Positions 12,706 through 33,505 are shown, counted from the stretch's first letter. The stretch: DNA of 64,000 nucleotides from Stercorarius parasiticus (GCA_013396915.1 VWZL01002601.1:205903-269902), one strand, 5' to 3'. Notes: generated by a model from the letters alone, not told the origin. Numbers and translations: made by a program.

Positions 12706-13264
12706 CTGGAAAAGACAAGTGTGGAGATATAAGGAGGTCTTGGCGTTATATATCTGGCAACTGCATTTGCTAGTCCATTCTGCAGGAATTCCAAATAAAG
12801 GACAGTATCATCAAAACTTTTTCTGCCCTGAACGTGGGGGAAAAAGCGGCTGAACTACTTTCTTCTATATCAAACTGATAAGATCTGCATAAAGAATTCA
12901 CACCACCCTGAAACTTATTTCAAAAACATACAAAGAATTAAACTAACTGGTGCCCTAGCAGGAGTGGTATTAGTTGGGCAGGTTCGGAAAGCCCCTGGGG
13001 CATGTGGTGTTTGGGAGGTGCAGGCAGCACGAAGGAGCGGCAGAGGCTGTTTGGGCTGGCGGTGCTCAACATCCTACAAAGGGCACACTGGCTTCCTGCC
13101 GCGTTCGTAAACATGTCCATCAACTGCAACCTTTGGGGAATGGGCCCCATTCACTTGCTGAAAACCAAACTGCCATTCTTTACCTTCTAACCCTTCAGCA
13201 AAGCAGATTTTCTCCACTCCAGAATGTAAAATCCACTCACTACATCCGCTACGCAAGTCCTATT

Positions 13265-13291
13265 TAAAATTCACTCACATAGTGAATTTTA
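13265..13291. other. Perfect 11-bp inverted repeat with 5-base loop
   Basis: The arm TAAAATTCACT (13265-13275) is followed by the loop CACAT and the exact reverse complement AGTGAATTTTA (13281-13291). It is A+T-rich. No terminator or RNA gene role is evident in this eukaryotic setting. Confidence 0.85.
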
Positions 13292-13862
13292 CAGCTCATT
13301 CATGCTCTGTTCAGAAGCTGGAATGGTCCCGTAACAACACGTGCAAATTTTCAACTGAAGCAGAATTACGGTAAAAACCACTGAATAAGGAGTCCATAAG
13401 GCTTGCCGCGATTACATTTTACTGAAAAACGCCTAACCGTGTGGGCAAAGAGCAAAAAAGGTGAGATGAAGGTCCGTAACTACTACACAATTTTTATTCA
13501 TTATTGCAGAGACAAATCAGCAGGCTGCAGGACCCCTCCAGAGCACTCCCCCTCTTCACACACTGCTCGCTTTCTCCTCTTAGCAAGCTGCATTTTTAGG
13601 AGCCCCCCACAGGATCAATGAGCTTCAAGATATTGATTGTACTCAGTGTGTTTTTTTCCAGAAAATTTAGTGCAATTTTTCTGCCCACTGGCACAAGCAG
13701 AAACAAGCAGCCCTTTGGCTGGGCTTTCCCCCAGTGCACCCAGCCCGTGGTGGGACTAGGAAGCCCGGTCTGTAACGTAGATGTGGCGGGCCCAGGAGAC
13801 CACCAACACATGGCAGGACACAGCCAGCCACCCCCATACCACCAAGATGCAGCAGCTCTTAC

Positions 13863-13927
13863 CTGAGAGCAGCATCTGCGGGAGCTCCATGTCGCCCCAT
13901 CCTCACCTGGAAACCACACTGTGTGAG
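13863..13927 (-). other. Candidate 65-base internal exon (splice signals plus open frame)
   Basis: A very good acceptor (CCCTGCCTCCCCTCAG) is followed on the minus strand by 65 bases and a strong donor (CTCTCAG then GTAAGAG). A second donor, TTTCCAG then GTGAGG, would make a 21-base version ending at 13907. Phase 0 is open throughout and begins LTQCGFQ. The phase fits directly after the 77-base coiled-coil exon, but the local G+C-rich sequence makes chance signals likely. No family is recognised. Confidence 0.25.
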
Positions 13928-20329
<6,402 letters not shown>

Positions 20330-20447
20330 TTTCAGGGCAGGAGGGATCATTGCATCTTCTTGCCTGACCTGCTGAGTTGCACAGAACAGTTACTTTTCTG
20401 CAGCAACTCCCATACTTAGCCCCAGACTCTGCCTCTGATTAAAGCCT
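20330..20447 (-). mobile_element. Probable old CR1/L3-type LINE 3' end
   Basis: GGAGGGATCATTGCATCTTC, TGCCTGACCTGCTG, CACAGAACAG and a distal CTGATTAAAGC follow each other. This is the order in the old amniote CR1-type element that reads GGACCATTRTGATCATCTAG...CTGACCTCCTGTATAACACAGG...ACTAAAGC. In that layout the element lies on the minus strand with its 3' end near 20330. Divergence is high, which fits an insertion much older than the copy at 48769. The assignment is from memory of the consensus. Confidence 0.45.
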
Positions 20448-23400
20448 ACCTCACTTTAATTTGTAGCTGGCCCAGTGGAGTTTCCAGTAGGTGACACTGG
20501 GCTCAGGACAGGAAAGGCCAACGCAGGTGTCACAGGTGAGGCTGTGCCCTTGGTTATCCCGGCTGTCGCAAGAGGTAACCATCATCACTCTGGAAACACA
20601 CACCCTGCTCTGCAAAGCAAACCCGTGGGGAACAGGCACATCTCCATGCAAAAGCACGCACTTTGGCCATACACAACTCCCAAAAAGAAACAAACACATC
20701 CTGCCATATGAAAGAACTACTTACATATCCCTAGGGATACCACTTGCACACAGGGAATAATCCCACAGCCACTGCGGGGTGGGGAGGATCGCCACGTCCC
20801 AGGCATGGGGACACACATGGCAGTTTCTCCTCTCAGCCACCCGGGATGAGGGACCTGGTCATGGGAGAGCCCTTCTCAGCCCAGCGGTGGCAAAGCTCTT
20901 CTCTCTCTTTCACCACTGTCTTCACAGGCAATTTTTTTTTTTTTTAAGTCTCCTCGTTATTCAGGAAAAAAACATCGCTATTTTTAGCAGAGATCTCCCT
21001 CCACTTTCTTGTGGATCTGTCCCTTTAAAGTACATTTCTTGCTGTGCAGAAGGGGATTGTATACCAATGCTGAGGTTTTGCAATAAAGACTGTTTCTTCT
21101 TTTGCAGGAATTCCGAATTGCCAAATTTGTAAAGAGAAGCAGGCTCCTTACTTTGGCTTATTCTTCCTCCTGCATCTGATTCTGCCAAGTGATGCGAGCG
21201 GGAGCTCAGCGTTCCCCAGCAAGCCAGGATGGAGCCTGTGGGCTTCTCTTGGAAAGAGCAGGGTCTCCTCCCTGCCTGGGGATGGGGAAGGTCGGGCAGT
21301 CCATTTAGCTGATGCCTCACTCTCCATTTCAAATAGAACAGTAGCATTTAGATCTATTTCCGCCCACTGCAATACCTCCTAGCAAACTAAAAGCTGTGCT
21401 TTCACATCATATTGAACTAAATTCCGTGTATTTCTTACCAATCCATTTCAGCAACCAACGTATCAGCCATTGTTCAAATATTTTACTATACCAATCAGCT
21501 ATTGCCGGTTGTCAAAAGCTTGTTGTTAAATGTTCCATTCAGGGAAGTGTCTTGGCCAACATGTATTTTAAGAGAACTATAAAAGGTGGGTTTTTTCTAT
21601 AATTATGCATGATCTCTTGACAAAATTAATTGGCTTAGCTTTGTTTTCTAGGCACCAGCTGGTGAAATACATGGAAGATGCAGGCAGGATCTGGAGTACA
21701 GCTGAGCTGGGCTCTCCCAAGCAGCCGGGAAGGGAGGTTCATCACACCTCTCCGGCACCAGGGGGAGACCAGCGCGCTCGCAGGCAGAGAGCTGCCCATG
21801 GGGACCACTAGAGAAGGGACCTGCACTGGGGTGGCCATTCGAGCTGGTCAAGGGAGGACCTTCGAGAGGGGACCTGCAATTGTGTGCCTGCGGAGAGGGG
21901 CTCAAGCACTCTGCTGCTGCCTCTCCCGTGCGGAAGCCAGAAACACAGGCGAGGTAGCTGCAGTGAAGCCCCACGCCAGGTTTTATGTTACAGGAAGGGA
22001 TCTGATTGCTGTAATTTGTGTGCAGTTCACTTGCATAAACCTATTTCCTCAGGCTTCACAGAGGAGAAGTCAATGTCACCCAGCCATGTGGAAGATAATC
22101 ACTCTGCTCATTAACTCAGATGTCCAGGCAAGTCAACAGCACTACTGAGGTCTTACTGTGCACTGTGCGTCTCCATGAAGCTCAAAAACCAAGCAAATGT
22201 CTACAAAAGTCCCTTCCAGCTCTCCCCTGAAGGAGAGCAAAACTACCTCCTCCAAATAACCATTATGTCCCTGCAACGTCTGTATAGGTGGGAAGAACAC
22301 CCACTTAACCGAATCAATATCAAAGCAGTTTAGCTAAGGAGTGAAGTACAGGAGAGAAGACGTGCACAAACCAGCAGAAAACAGTGAGGTCAGAGGCAGC
22401 ACCAGGAGACAGGCCTATGACGCCCACGCTCTCTTCTTAGCCCCCCGGCAGTCCGCAATACTCCCCAGAGGGGCACAGCTGCCACGGGACAGTGGACTCA
22501 GCCAGCTCTTGATTCACATCACTGATAAACCACTGCATCCTGTAATGGCTTTCTAAGTTTCCTTAATTGCAACAGTTTCACTGTTGACATAGGTAAGAAC
22601 TCACAAATTTGTCCCTCTGATTGCTTGCGCCAATTGCTGTTTATCAATGCAGCGCAGGTCTTTGCGATTCAACCCTGACTGCAGAGTAAGTCACAGCTGC
22701 TCTCCCAGAAGTTTCAACACTGACCTTGGGATCCTGATGCATGGTCTTCAGCCCAAAGTTCTGCTATTTTTATTATGAATATACCACGTGCGTTGGCTTT
22801 AGCTTTGCATTAAAGTATCTCTCTCTGCATGGGTTACAGGAATCCATTATATTCCACTGGAGAGCAAATATGCAACCTAAATGAAGTAGAAAGACTTCCG
22901 TATTCAGGAAAACACCGCTTTCAGCTTCAAAGAAAAACTGTACCAGTGTAAGTCACTTGGAGAGCAGCTGCAGCTGGTGTCACCCCCATGGCGGGGGCTG
23001 GATCCCTGCCCCAAGAAACACACGCTCCACAGATGCAATGAGTGACAAACAGAAAAACAACCCCGCTCACGACAGTAACATCCCAGTGGTGGCCACGGGG
23101 ATGTTGCCAGGACAATATGACACGTGTGGAGTAACAGACAGGACGTTTTGCATGGACTGTACCGCAGGAGCGTTACCTTCAGGGCATTTACCACTGAGTC
23201 AGACTGCGGAGAGGCCGAGCCATGTCCAGTGGCGCTAGCTGGCTCCTTTGCAGAGCAGTTACTCCCCTCCGCCCCTCCTGGCATCCTAATGGCATCCTTC
23301 GCAAAAGATTAAAAACTCTTTAATAAAGAAAAGGGTTGGTAACTAATTAAAACAGTTGGCAATTTAAAAGGCTTTTAAATTCTTTAAAAAGAATTTCTTT

Positions 23401-26400
23401 AAAAAGGCTGAGAAGCACTGAAGGCATGTTTCACTCCAAAGGCCCCCTCTTTCTGTGCCACAGTACCAAAGGCCCATGAGAGGCAGCTCAAGCGCTACTG
23501 CTGAGCGTCACCCAAACACTCTGGCCCTCAAGGGTGTCTGTCTGGAAAATCAGGACACAGTAATAAAATTTCATATGTATGTACGTTGCCTCACAAAAGT
23601 GCTGCAAGGTTCAGAGAGATGGTTTCAACTCCAGAGGAAGGTTTTGAGAACATCTAATTTTATCCCAATAATCCTGGAGGTTGTTCCTTCAACAAAACTC
23701 ACATTTTTAAAGGTTGCTGCAAAGTTTGTAACACAAGTTCAGCTGCAGCTGACCAGGGCAGGAGGCAGGAGCTCCGGGAAGCTGCCAGCTCACTCCTCTG
23801 CCTCTGTCTGCTCCGGTGCAAGGGCACGGCCCCTGCTTGCCTGTGAGATCCCAATTTATACCCAGCAAACACCTGGAGGAGTTCCTCAGGACACTGCCAA
23901 ACAAACGCAAGCTCCCTGAACTCTTACAGCTCCATCACCTCAAGCTCTGCAGGATGTAGAGCCTCCCCTGGAGCAACTGCAGTGCCGGGGGGGGCAACCT
24001 GAGCCAGCAGCCAGCTTTGGAGGAGGGCTGAAAATACCCTCTGCGCTCATGGGTATGGTGCAGAGATGGCCCGAGCACACCCTTCCAAGGGGCTTTCAAC
24101 CTGACCCGCTCTTCTAATGTCATCCTGCACTGTCAGTCTTCATGCAGAATTTTGTTAAAAAAAGAAAAAGGAAAAAAAAAAGGAGAAATATAAAGAAAAA
24201 CATTTCAAAGACTGAGAGAGGAAAATTTCCTTTCTTACAGAGTGAGAAACACAGTAGGAAACGTTAAGAAATAACGTAGCAGTAATTCCTGCTGGAGTGT
24301 GTGGGAAATGCATTTCTGAAGGAAAAATAATGACAGTGGAAAGAGCCTCCGATCAGAACCGGTGCCCTGATGGGCACTAATTTGCCCCGCTGAGCAAGCA
24401 CGTAACACCTTGCAGCCTTTCTAGGGGTGTCTATAGTCTAAACAATAGGGAAAATGAAGGTGGGTGTGGGAGGAAAAGGCCACAGTGAGATGACATGAGG
24501 CTGAACTTCACAGATCCGGTCTGCCTGAAAACATGTAACCGACAAGCAGCCCAGTCCGAAGCGAGTTCATACGCTGTGCGTGAATCCGTCGGGATAGACC
24601 AGGCCTTGGAAAGCACCACCGCGCTGCCCACAGCAGTGCCAAAGGGGCACTGCAGAGACAACCCCTGCCACTACCAAACAACTGTCATCAATTTGCTGCG
24701 AGGTACCGAGAGAGGCTTGGGACCGACTTTTCTTTGGGAAGGATTTATAGATCTGTTAGTGACTGGGCAAACTTAACGCTACACTTTGGGAAAGGAAATG
24801 AAAGAGGAAGGAAAAGGGGTAATAAAGCAGATTGGAGCAATTCTGGTTTAGGATATATTCCCTCGGTCAGCTTTGGGTTTTTTTATAGGTCAAAGTATTC
24901 TGTTTTGGTCAGTTTTGAATGGGAAAACATAAATATTGCTATTAAAAGGCTGGGAAAATTAGTACGGATCATGCATCTAAACCCCCTGAATATGAGAAAA
25001 TCCATAACTCCTGCAAATTGTGCCACTGTCAGAGTTGAGGCCTGTCCTCCAGGCAGCTGTCCTTCACAGCCCCTCCTAGCGCATTGCTGTCTCCCTCCAG
25101 GAGAATGAGAAACTCGTGAACAGACTGCTTTGAGCAGACAGTGTTCTCAACACATGTTGGTAGGGGACTGAAAATTAGTATTTCCCCTGTGGACATCCTT
25201 CTCCCTCCTCCTTCTGTCTATGATAAGAGACAGAAGCTTTTCTTCAAAAACAAGGCTGGTTTTGTAGCCCTGGAGCCCCATCCTGCAGCTCAGGGACTTC
25301 TCATCTCAGGTGAGGCCACTCCGCAGAGGCACTACAGCTTCTGCCTTCTTTGGCTTGTTCCAGCAGATGATGGGGAGGGGACCAGCGTGGAGATGGGTCT
25401 CCTGTTCCTCAGCAAGTCCTGCGAGCCTGTAGACACTTCAGCTCTACTTACTGCATGACCAGTTTCTGAGGCAGAAAAGCAAAAGAAGAGGAAAAGGCGC
25501 CTTGCCAAAGTGGCGGTGTCTGAAAACAAGGTGCCTCAGGAGATGAGAAAACTGCGCGTTTCAGACCTATCATCACAGCTGCTCTTGCCAGCAGGCAGTA
25601 TGACAATGTTTAATCTTCCAGCAGAACTGGAACTGCGTTTCCTTGCACCGAGTCCCTTCTCTGCCCCTGCCCAGCCTAGATTACAACTGGATCCTAGGTA
25701 GGACCTTGAGGATGGGAGGAGAAATCCTGTTCCCTTCCTCCTCTTCTCTAGCTCCACATGCAGCACTTGCATTCGGCCACTCGAAGTAGCGTATCCCGTG
25801 TGTCCATGTGCTTTGGACAGATCTTTTCATTTACTATCCAGTAACGCAGTTGTGGAAGTGGAACCAAACCAGACAGAAGGGATGAAGTTGTGGCTCCGTA
25901 GTGCTGAAATCTGTATTGACTTTAAGTATCTTGAGTCATTTTGAATCCACAGTGCTGCACAACGCCAATGTCTGAGAAAGCATTGGTTTTTTTACTCATC
26001 CTACACTGCTAACGTTCCCCACTGCCCGCATCCAGCCCTTGTGGCCAGGCTAAAGCACGGTCTGCATGTTGCCTCCTCCGAGTCTAATGTTTACGGTGTG
26101 CAGATTATACCGCTGCTGAAAGCACAGTCTGAATCAGGTAAAAACCACATAATATCTCCTGTACGTTTTGCCACAAAGATAACAGAGGGAACTACAATCA
26201 CTGAACTGCAGTTCCATTTGCTGCTGCAAGTAAATCTACAAAATATCGAATGCCAACATGCGACTCTACTGAATAGAAAGCACAGGAAATCTGACTCAAT
26301 CCCATAATACCACATCACAAAAAATGAGATGAATGGAAACGTAGCATCTCCCTCCCATTGGCTGCACAACGTTAAGGCTACTCAGGTCATTTTCCCCCAG

Positions 26401-27646
26401 CGCCAGAGGCAAACCCTGAACCCTGGTCCCAGCCAGAATAAAGACCCCTGTGTAGAACAGGACACTCTTTGAGGGAGAGGACTAATCATGAGCCTTTCTA
26501 CTTGAGCTAGCAGAAAACATAATTTTTTCAATGCATGCTGTTGATAAGGGCAGTCATGGATGAAAGCCACTCTAGTGCAAGGCACGCTGCACAGCCCAAG
26601 TCAACGGCAGTTTATCTGCCAGCCCCTCCGGATTCCGCCTGCCGCTTGCTGCCCGACTGGCAGCCTGCCCACAGCACACAGGGACAGCCGAGGAGGAAAA
26701 AACACCCTCCACCTCTGCCCCGAGGACACTTGCAGCCACCTCACCAGCGCGTCTGAGAGAACAGGACTTTCCTGCCCGGTGGGCACTGCTCTGGTCACTC
26801 GCCATCGCAGACCTACCTCAGCACATGCACAGGGCCTCCTTCTCCAGCTGCCTTTACCCCAGAGGCAAGTGGTTTACCGGGAAGCGTATCCTTCCTGCTG
26901 GGTAACTGCCGCGCCAGTTCAATCACTACCTGATTTTCAAAGCTCTTGGCTGATTTCCCCAGCCCTCAATTTCCCCCTTAGCTCAAAGTAAACACGGGCT
27001 GTGTTTGTCAGCTTGTTTCAAACAGGCAGGAGAAAGGAAAAGCAGAAAGCGATAAGCCGCAGCATGTTGCTCTGCTGGATTAGTAATACACCAAACGAAA
27101 CAGCAACAATTTTTTTAGGGAACATTCCTGTCAATTAAAACACACAACTTTAAAACACTGTGGTTATTCACCATAATTCCTGTTCTCAAAGACCTCACTA
27201 GAAACCTCTACTTCTGCATATTGCTGCCAAAATCCACATATCCCCATAGCATATTAAGCATACTCAGATTTCCGAGTGGCCAAAATCATCTCTGGCTACA
27301 CACCCTCAGAAACAACCTGAAAATGGCAGGCCCTTCATAAACCTCTTTTGCTAATGAACCTGCATGAGAAAAATGCTCTGGGCTGTAGCACCTCCAAATC
27401 TTGGAGGCCACGCATAAAAGACCACCACTATTTAAAAACTGGAAGAATCAGCGGACTGTCCTAGAAAATCATGAGTAAAAAGTAATTCCAGACTTTGGGA
27501 AATTACTCTGCAAAAATAATAATCTCTCCTTCTTTCTGAACAGCCACTCTTTTTGTAGATCAGGGTTTTCTTGAATTTGTGTCTTTGCCACATCAAACCC
27601 ATGAGCTCTTGCCATTCAGCGCCCACACCAACCAAGGGGACAGCGC

Positions 27647-27680
27647 GGTGCTGGGGACACCCCGGTGCTGGGGACACCCC
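27647..27680. repeat. Perfect 17-bp tandem duplication
   Basis: The unit GGTGCTGGGGACACCCC occurs twice without a mismatch. It is G+C-rich in A+T-rich surroundings and each unit is partly self-complementary (GGGG...CCCC). It is probably a young slippage or minisatellite seed and may vary between individuals. Confidence 0.9.
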
Positions 27681-30535
27681 GAGACAAAGACTCTGCTCAA
27701 AACCTCCCCTGTTCTCAAGTGAAGTTGCTCTGTTAATGACCTATTAATTTAAACTGAGGACGGCAGCACGTGAAAGAACAGGGTGGGTGGATGCTGCTGA
27801 TTTACTTTCAGCAAGTATTTGATGACATGATTAGGTAACATGGGTTTGTTCAATGGGCTTTAATTACATTTTGGTTGAAGGATTCCCTATTCTTCTACAC
27901 ACTATGGGAGGGAGGAGACAACGTTATTGGCCCGTGAGTGACACAGATTTTACAAAAAAAATACTAACCGAACAGTTCCCATCTTCTCATTAGATTTATA
28001 ACTAAAACCATGCCATGTAGAGGGAAAATAAAAACCACAGATCTCAGCAAAAAAGTTTTTTGAAAGATTTGGAAATGCGTTGATGTAAAATGTGATAATC
28101 TAACGGAAGGGGGAAGAAAGAGGGAAATGCAAAATGTTGGAAGTGCTTAAAAATAAACTAGTGTGTGCCTAGGGGTCATGCCTGGCATTCCACACTTAAA
28201 TGTACCTGGACTGGAAAAGGCTAGCAAGGGTGCAAAACCCCCAAAAAGCGCCTGAAGCAACAGCGGAATTGAAAGAGAAACAACACAAAGAGATGGAAAA
28301 GGACCAAAAGACTTGCAAAGGCAGGAAGGAGGAAGCGGAGGCAGAGAAGCCCGGTGAGAGGGAGCAGAAGGGCTGAGCCCTACACCACACCTGCCTCTGC
28401 CTTTGGTGCTGCACCCAGCTGCCTGCTCCGCTGCCCCGTGCCGTTTGTTTGCTCAGAGAGCAGCATCCCGGCGATGCTTCCTTTCCCCTTCATTAAAAGG
28501 TAAAGCTAAATTACGAGGACAAAGGGTTAGAAGGGTATATGTCTGACAATTCTTCATCTCTGCCTCTTGCTCCCTCCTCCCACAAAACAAATAAAAACCG
28601 AAGCAATTTAAATTGGGTGGCTTGCCAAGAATATCTTTTGGAAATGCATTCACTGTCATTATATGACAGATGTCCACATATGCATAACATTTCAGCTGAG
28701 CTTATCAGCCCTGAAATACTACCCCTATGAAAATTCAGGGATATCTTCAGTTAATTGACATGTGGTTGCCAGACCCCGAGCTCGCTTCCCGCAGCACAAG
28801 GCACGGACAGCAGTTACGTACCACATCAAGTCTGGGAGGACACTCCTGCTTTCAGTTATCTGAAGTTACTCACTGACATAACAGTCCGTCATGGCCCAGG
28901 AAGCTGTAAATGGGATCTGAATCCATTGTTTGGTCCCTATGTATTTTCTTAATTATTGCTGAGTAACTTCATTACAATATACACAGAGACTACATTCTGG
29001 CTAGAGCACCGGCCATACTATCATGTGGGGTTTTTTTTAACGTTAGCGGTAAAACTCAGTGCTGTAGTTTTACGTACATATTGAGGCGGCAGAAGGCGGC
29101 AGCACTGACAGAGCCTCTGCACAGCAGAGAGCTTTCCTGCCTCAGCCCCACAGGGGAACTGCTCTGGCCTGAAATCCATCCATCAAACAGCGATGTTCTT
29201 GCTCAGGTCCTTGTGCCTCCACACACTGCTGCCCCGCAGCCCTACCTACAGGAGCCTGGGAAGCGCCAGCGCGAGCTGCACACCCCCGGTCTCAGGCGCA
29301 GCGGCACAGTGTGGCATTCTCAACAGGAAACCCAGCTGCACACCATACATCTTGGGAAGTATCTGCTTTCTTCCACAAAAATCCTATTTGTGGCCAGACA
29401 CTGAAAAGGTCTGGATCATATCTTGGAATATGCTATCTGAGAGAATGAAAAAAGGAACAGCAGCAACAAAAAAGAACAGCTAATTACAGCTCTCACCAAC
29501 ACAGCAAACCTACAACCCGTATATACGGCTTCTCACAACTTCTAAACCCACTGCTATGCTCCAAACTGCCACTACAACAACTGTGCAGCACAGGAAGAGA
29601 CATTAACAAGCTTCAGTGAATATGTGCATTTTTATACCTTTCCTATTACCTGATCAAACTAAAATATTGACTCAGCAGTGGTTCTCCATTTCCCCTGACA
29701 AAGCAGCCCTTCAGTGCAGCAGAGTGAACTAAAACTCAGGTTCCATTTGAACAGTGATGGCAGCACTTAAATCCATTTTCTCTGGAAATGTTCTTGCCAC
29801 TAAATATTAATAAAACCTTTGCATTAAAGATCTGTGGGGTTTTGAAAGGAGAACTAGTATGGAGGGAGGGAGACAAGCAAAGCAAAAGAAACTGGAAGAA
29901 AACCACAGCTAAGTGAAAGACGAAAGGAGTGATTTATTTGAAGAGGGTGTCAGCAAGTGTGCCCAGGCAGTTCCCTGAGTGACACACAAGCAGAAAAGGA
30001 GGGAAAGAAGGATATTGGAAGCAGAGAGAAAAAAGCAGAAAAGCATGGCAGGAGGAAAGAAAAAAGCCTCAGAAAGCAAGGCAGGACTCTTCAAGTAAAG
30101 ACCTAACAGAGGCGTCACCTCTCATATATGTAAGTGCAGTCCTGCAGCTCCCCAGCGCCCCAGTGAGCCACCCGCCAGGTGCCGCTCAAGAAGCAAAAGA
30201 CATTTCACTCTGGTGAAATGTTAAGGCATGACACTCTAACTGGGCATGAGCTGTGCCAAAAACCTTCCCTAGTTGTGGAGCTCATCGTATGTTTTCAGCT
30301 GATTTGTCAAAAGCGCTCAGTTTGGCTTAACACCCAACAAACTCCCCTTCCTCCCATTAAACGGAATCGAACCAGTGCCAGGAGCGTCTGCATTTCCCTC
30401 CCGTGTCCTTGGCTTTGAAAGAGGGCCTGATCCCCACGGACAGCACATCTGGGGTGGTACTCACAGACAAAACAAGCCCCCAAAACGGACTCACGCAAAT
30501 GTCATGCTGACCTTATCAAACACAGTCGGAATTAC

Positions 30536-30579
30536 CTTGGTGTCTGCCATTCCTTCCTCTCCCCAAAGCAATGACTTTC
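30536..30579 (-). other. Candidate 44-base exon (splice signals only)
   Basis: On the minus strand TTTTACCTTTCCCTCTGAG is followed by 44 bases and the donor CCAAG then GTAATT. Read in phase 0, as needed after the 77-base coiled-coil exon, it is open (ESHCFGERKEWQTP). Read in another frame it contains ATGGCAGACACCAAG in a strong Kozak context (G at -3 and +4). The two readings disagree, and the next candidate exon does not stay open in the resulting phase, so this is weak. Confidence 0.22.
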
Positions 30580-31241
30580 CTCAGAGGGAAAGGTAAAATA
30601 AGCCAGGAAACGTGAACCCTTGTCACTCATTATTTCTTATAGTAAAGTATCCAGAGATATTGGGAGGTTTTTCAGAACTCTACTACAGATCCTTGTGCCA
30701 ACAAAACCGAACATAGGACACTCTGACCTGTGCATTTAAAAACCAAAAGCAGTTTGCAGTCCCGGTCACCTAGTTCTTCCCCTTCAAAACCCCACAATCA
30801 GCATTATTTTGTTTCAATTACTTTCGCAACAGCTTCGGTCTGAGGTGCTATTTTCACAAGCACTATTTTCCGGTTTTGGCACCTCACCTAAGGGATTTTC
30901 AATGAACTCAACACCCAGAATGTGGGTGTTCCAGTCTTTGGCAAGACCTGGTAATGCAGTTCATGCGGCTCCACCCGACCATCTCAAGCCCCAGCCACAT
31001 AAAACACATGGCCACTTCTAGAGATTGTGCCCACAAAGAATGTTCTGCACAATTTCTTGCCCAGCATTCTTCCAGACCCAAGACAAACCACAACAGCATT
31101 TTTCAGGCAGGTTTGTTAACATTTGCCCTGAACGCCATTCTTGGCAAGAAAATAATATCCTTTATCACCGAAGATCCACCTTTGCCTTTCCTATTGAAGG
31201 CTGCATATACGCTAATGGACAGACATTTAATTGTTCTTGCT

Positions 31242-31330
31242 GTCCTCCTTTTCCAGATCAACAAATTAAGGTACAAGTTACATAAATTGCTCAACGTCAC
31301 CTAGCAAGTGAAGAGGTAAACTAGAGAAAG
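31242..31330 (+). mobile_element. Possible ancient MIR-like SINE remnant
   Basis: CCTTTTCCAGATCAACAAA, TTAAGGTACAAGTTAC, TTGCTCAACGTCACCTAGC and AAGTGAAGAGG follow the order of the MIR core. That core reads cctcattttacagatgagg, then a gttaagtgacttgcccaagg segment, then tcacacagctagtaagtgg. The match is diffuse but extends over about 85 bases in the right order. A CORE-SINE relative is an alternative name. Confidence 0.42.
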
Positions 31331-32408
<1,078 letters not shown>

Positions 32409-32725
32409 TCAAAAAGAAAAAAAACTCGTATTATCCACAGAGATCTGCTTGTGTTTACCAGTGTCAGAGCCTGTGCCCCATTTCGACTTGTACTCACAGC
32501 AGATTGCCTCTCTCAGGTGTCCATTACACATTCGGCTCGCTCCTCGCAAGGGCGGTGCAAGTAGCTAATAGCGCTGCTGCTAGAATGAATCCAGTTCCCG
32601 GTGGCTTAGGATTCTAAACTGCTGTGCTTAAGAGGTGGCCCCTTCTCAGACACAAGGCATCTTACAGAAAGGCAGCACCAACTTGATCTCTTCCAAACCA
32701 TCCCCAAAGCTGTATTTTGGGGATA

Positions 32726-32776
32726 CTCCACAAGAGCAATGCGTTATCCCACAAGAGCAATGCGTTGTCCCACAAG
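32726..32776. repeat. 21-bp tandem repeat, two and a half units
   Basis: Units of the form YCCACAAGAGCAATGCGTTR repeat at 32726-32746 and 32747-32767, followed by a partial TCCCACAAG. Only about two positions differ between the two full units. The 21-base period keeps any reading frame, so an open frame across it shows a seven-residue repeat, but nothing suggests that this is coding. Confidence 0.85.
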
Positions 32777-33443
32777 TTGCCACTGAAAAGCCCAGGAAGA
32801 CACAGTCGGTGTCCCCTTCCGCAGGAGGTGTCCTCCTTCTGCAGGAAGGCACAGTCAGAGCGTCGCCTCCACACAGCCCTGGTGGCAGGGGTCTGGTGGC
32901 ACACAACCCCCTACCCCCTCAAGCCATCATCTCACCTGTGGGGAACACAGCACTTTGCCAGCTTGGAAGTTCAAGCCTCAGCCTCTGCTAGGGACCACGT
33001 GTTGTCCCAGCTCGAGCCTGTGCTGGAAAGCAGATGTGTGTCCCCAGGGCCCCGAGCGGGTGGGGAGCCTAGCTGACAGCGTGATGGCACCCACTCCTCA
33101 CCCCAGGCAGGCCAGGCAGTGTCCTACCAGGACACGCTCTCACAGCCCTGCTTTGCTGTGCTGGCTCGTGGAAGGGCAAAATCCTGCCCGCTCTACTCAC
33201 AAGTAACCTCACTGGCCTTCATAAAATAATTTGGTAGATTATGGAGAATATGAGTCACTCCTAGTCTGCTCTGTTCCCAAGAACTTCATGTAAGAGGAGA
33301 TCCATGATCCATCCCTAAAAGCGTCTGAAAGCTTTCTTATCACACGTTTCTTGGGTCACACGGAACTGCTGCTATTAAAGTCCTATATCTAAGAGAAATA
33401 CATGCCTGAGAAAGTAAGTATTCATTGGCAGTAAGAGAAAAGA

Positions 33444-33505
33444 TACCTTCTCAGTCCAGAAATCTGTGACAAGGTATCTTTTCAAGTCCAGAAATCTGCT
33501 GTGAC
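33444..33505. repeat. Imperfect direct duplication around AGTCCAGAAATCTG
   Basis: AGTCCAGAAATCTG occurs twice about 33 bases apart, each flanked by CTTYTCA on the left and TGTGAC on the right. This is an old local tandem duplication with small indels. Confidence 0.7.

Larger units (their letters stand above)
20448..31241. other. Non-coding stretch, no supportable gene
   Basis: About 10.8 kb with no recognised protein. A strong plus-strand acceptor at 21650 (TTTGTTTTCTAG) precedes a frame that stops at 21811 without a donor. A second at 21107 (TTCTTCTTTTGCAG) precedes 21 open bases and a modest donor. 27647-27680 is a perfect 17-bp tandem duplication. The frames at 21678-22148 and 23455-23919 (about 155 codons) have no similarity I recognise. 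Confidence 0.55.

Noticed and set aside
21678..22148. 156-codon plus-strand open frame
   Set aside because: Its length is within chance for this window, no similarity was recognised, and there is no donor or promoter context. A good acceptor at 21650 leads a different frame that stops at 21811.
23455..23919. 154-codon plus-strand open frame
   Set aside because: No domain, splice signal or codon pattern supports it.
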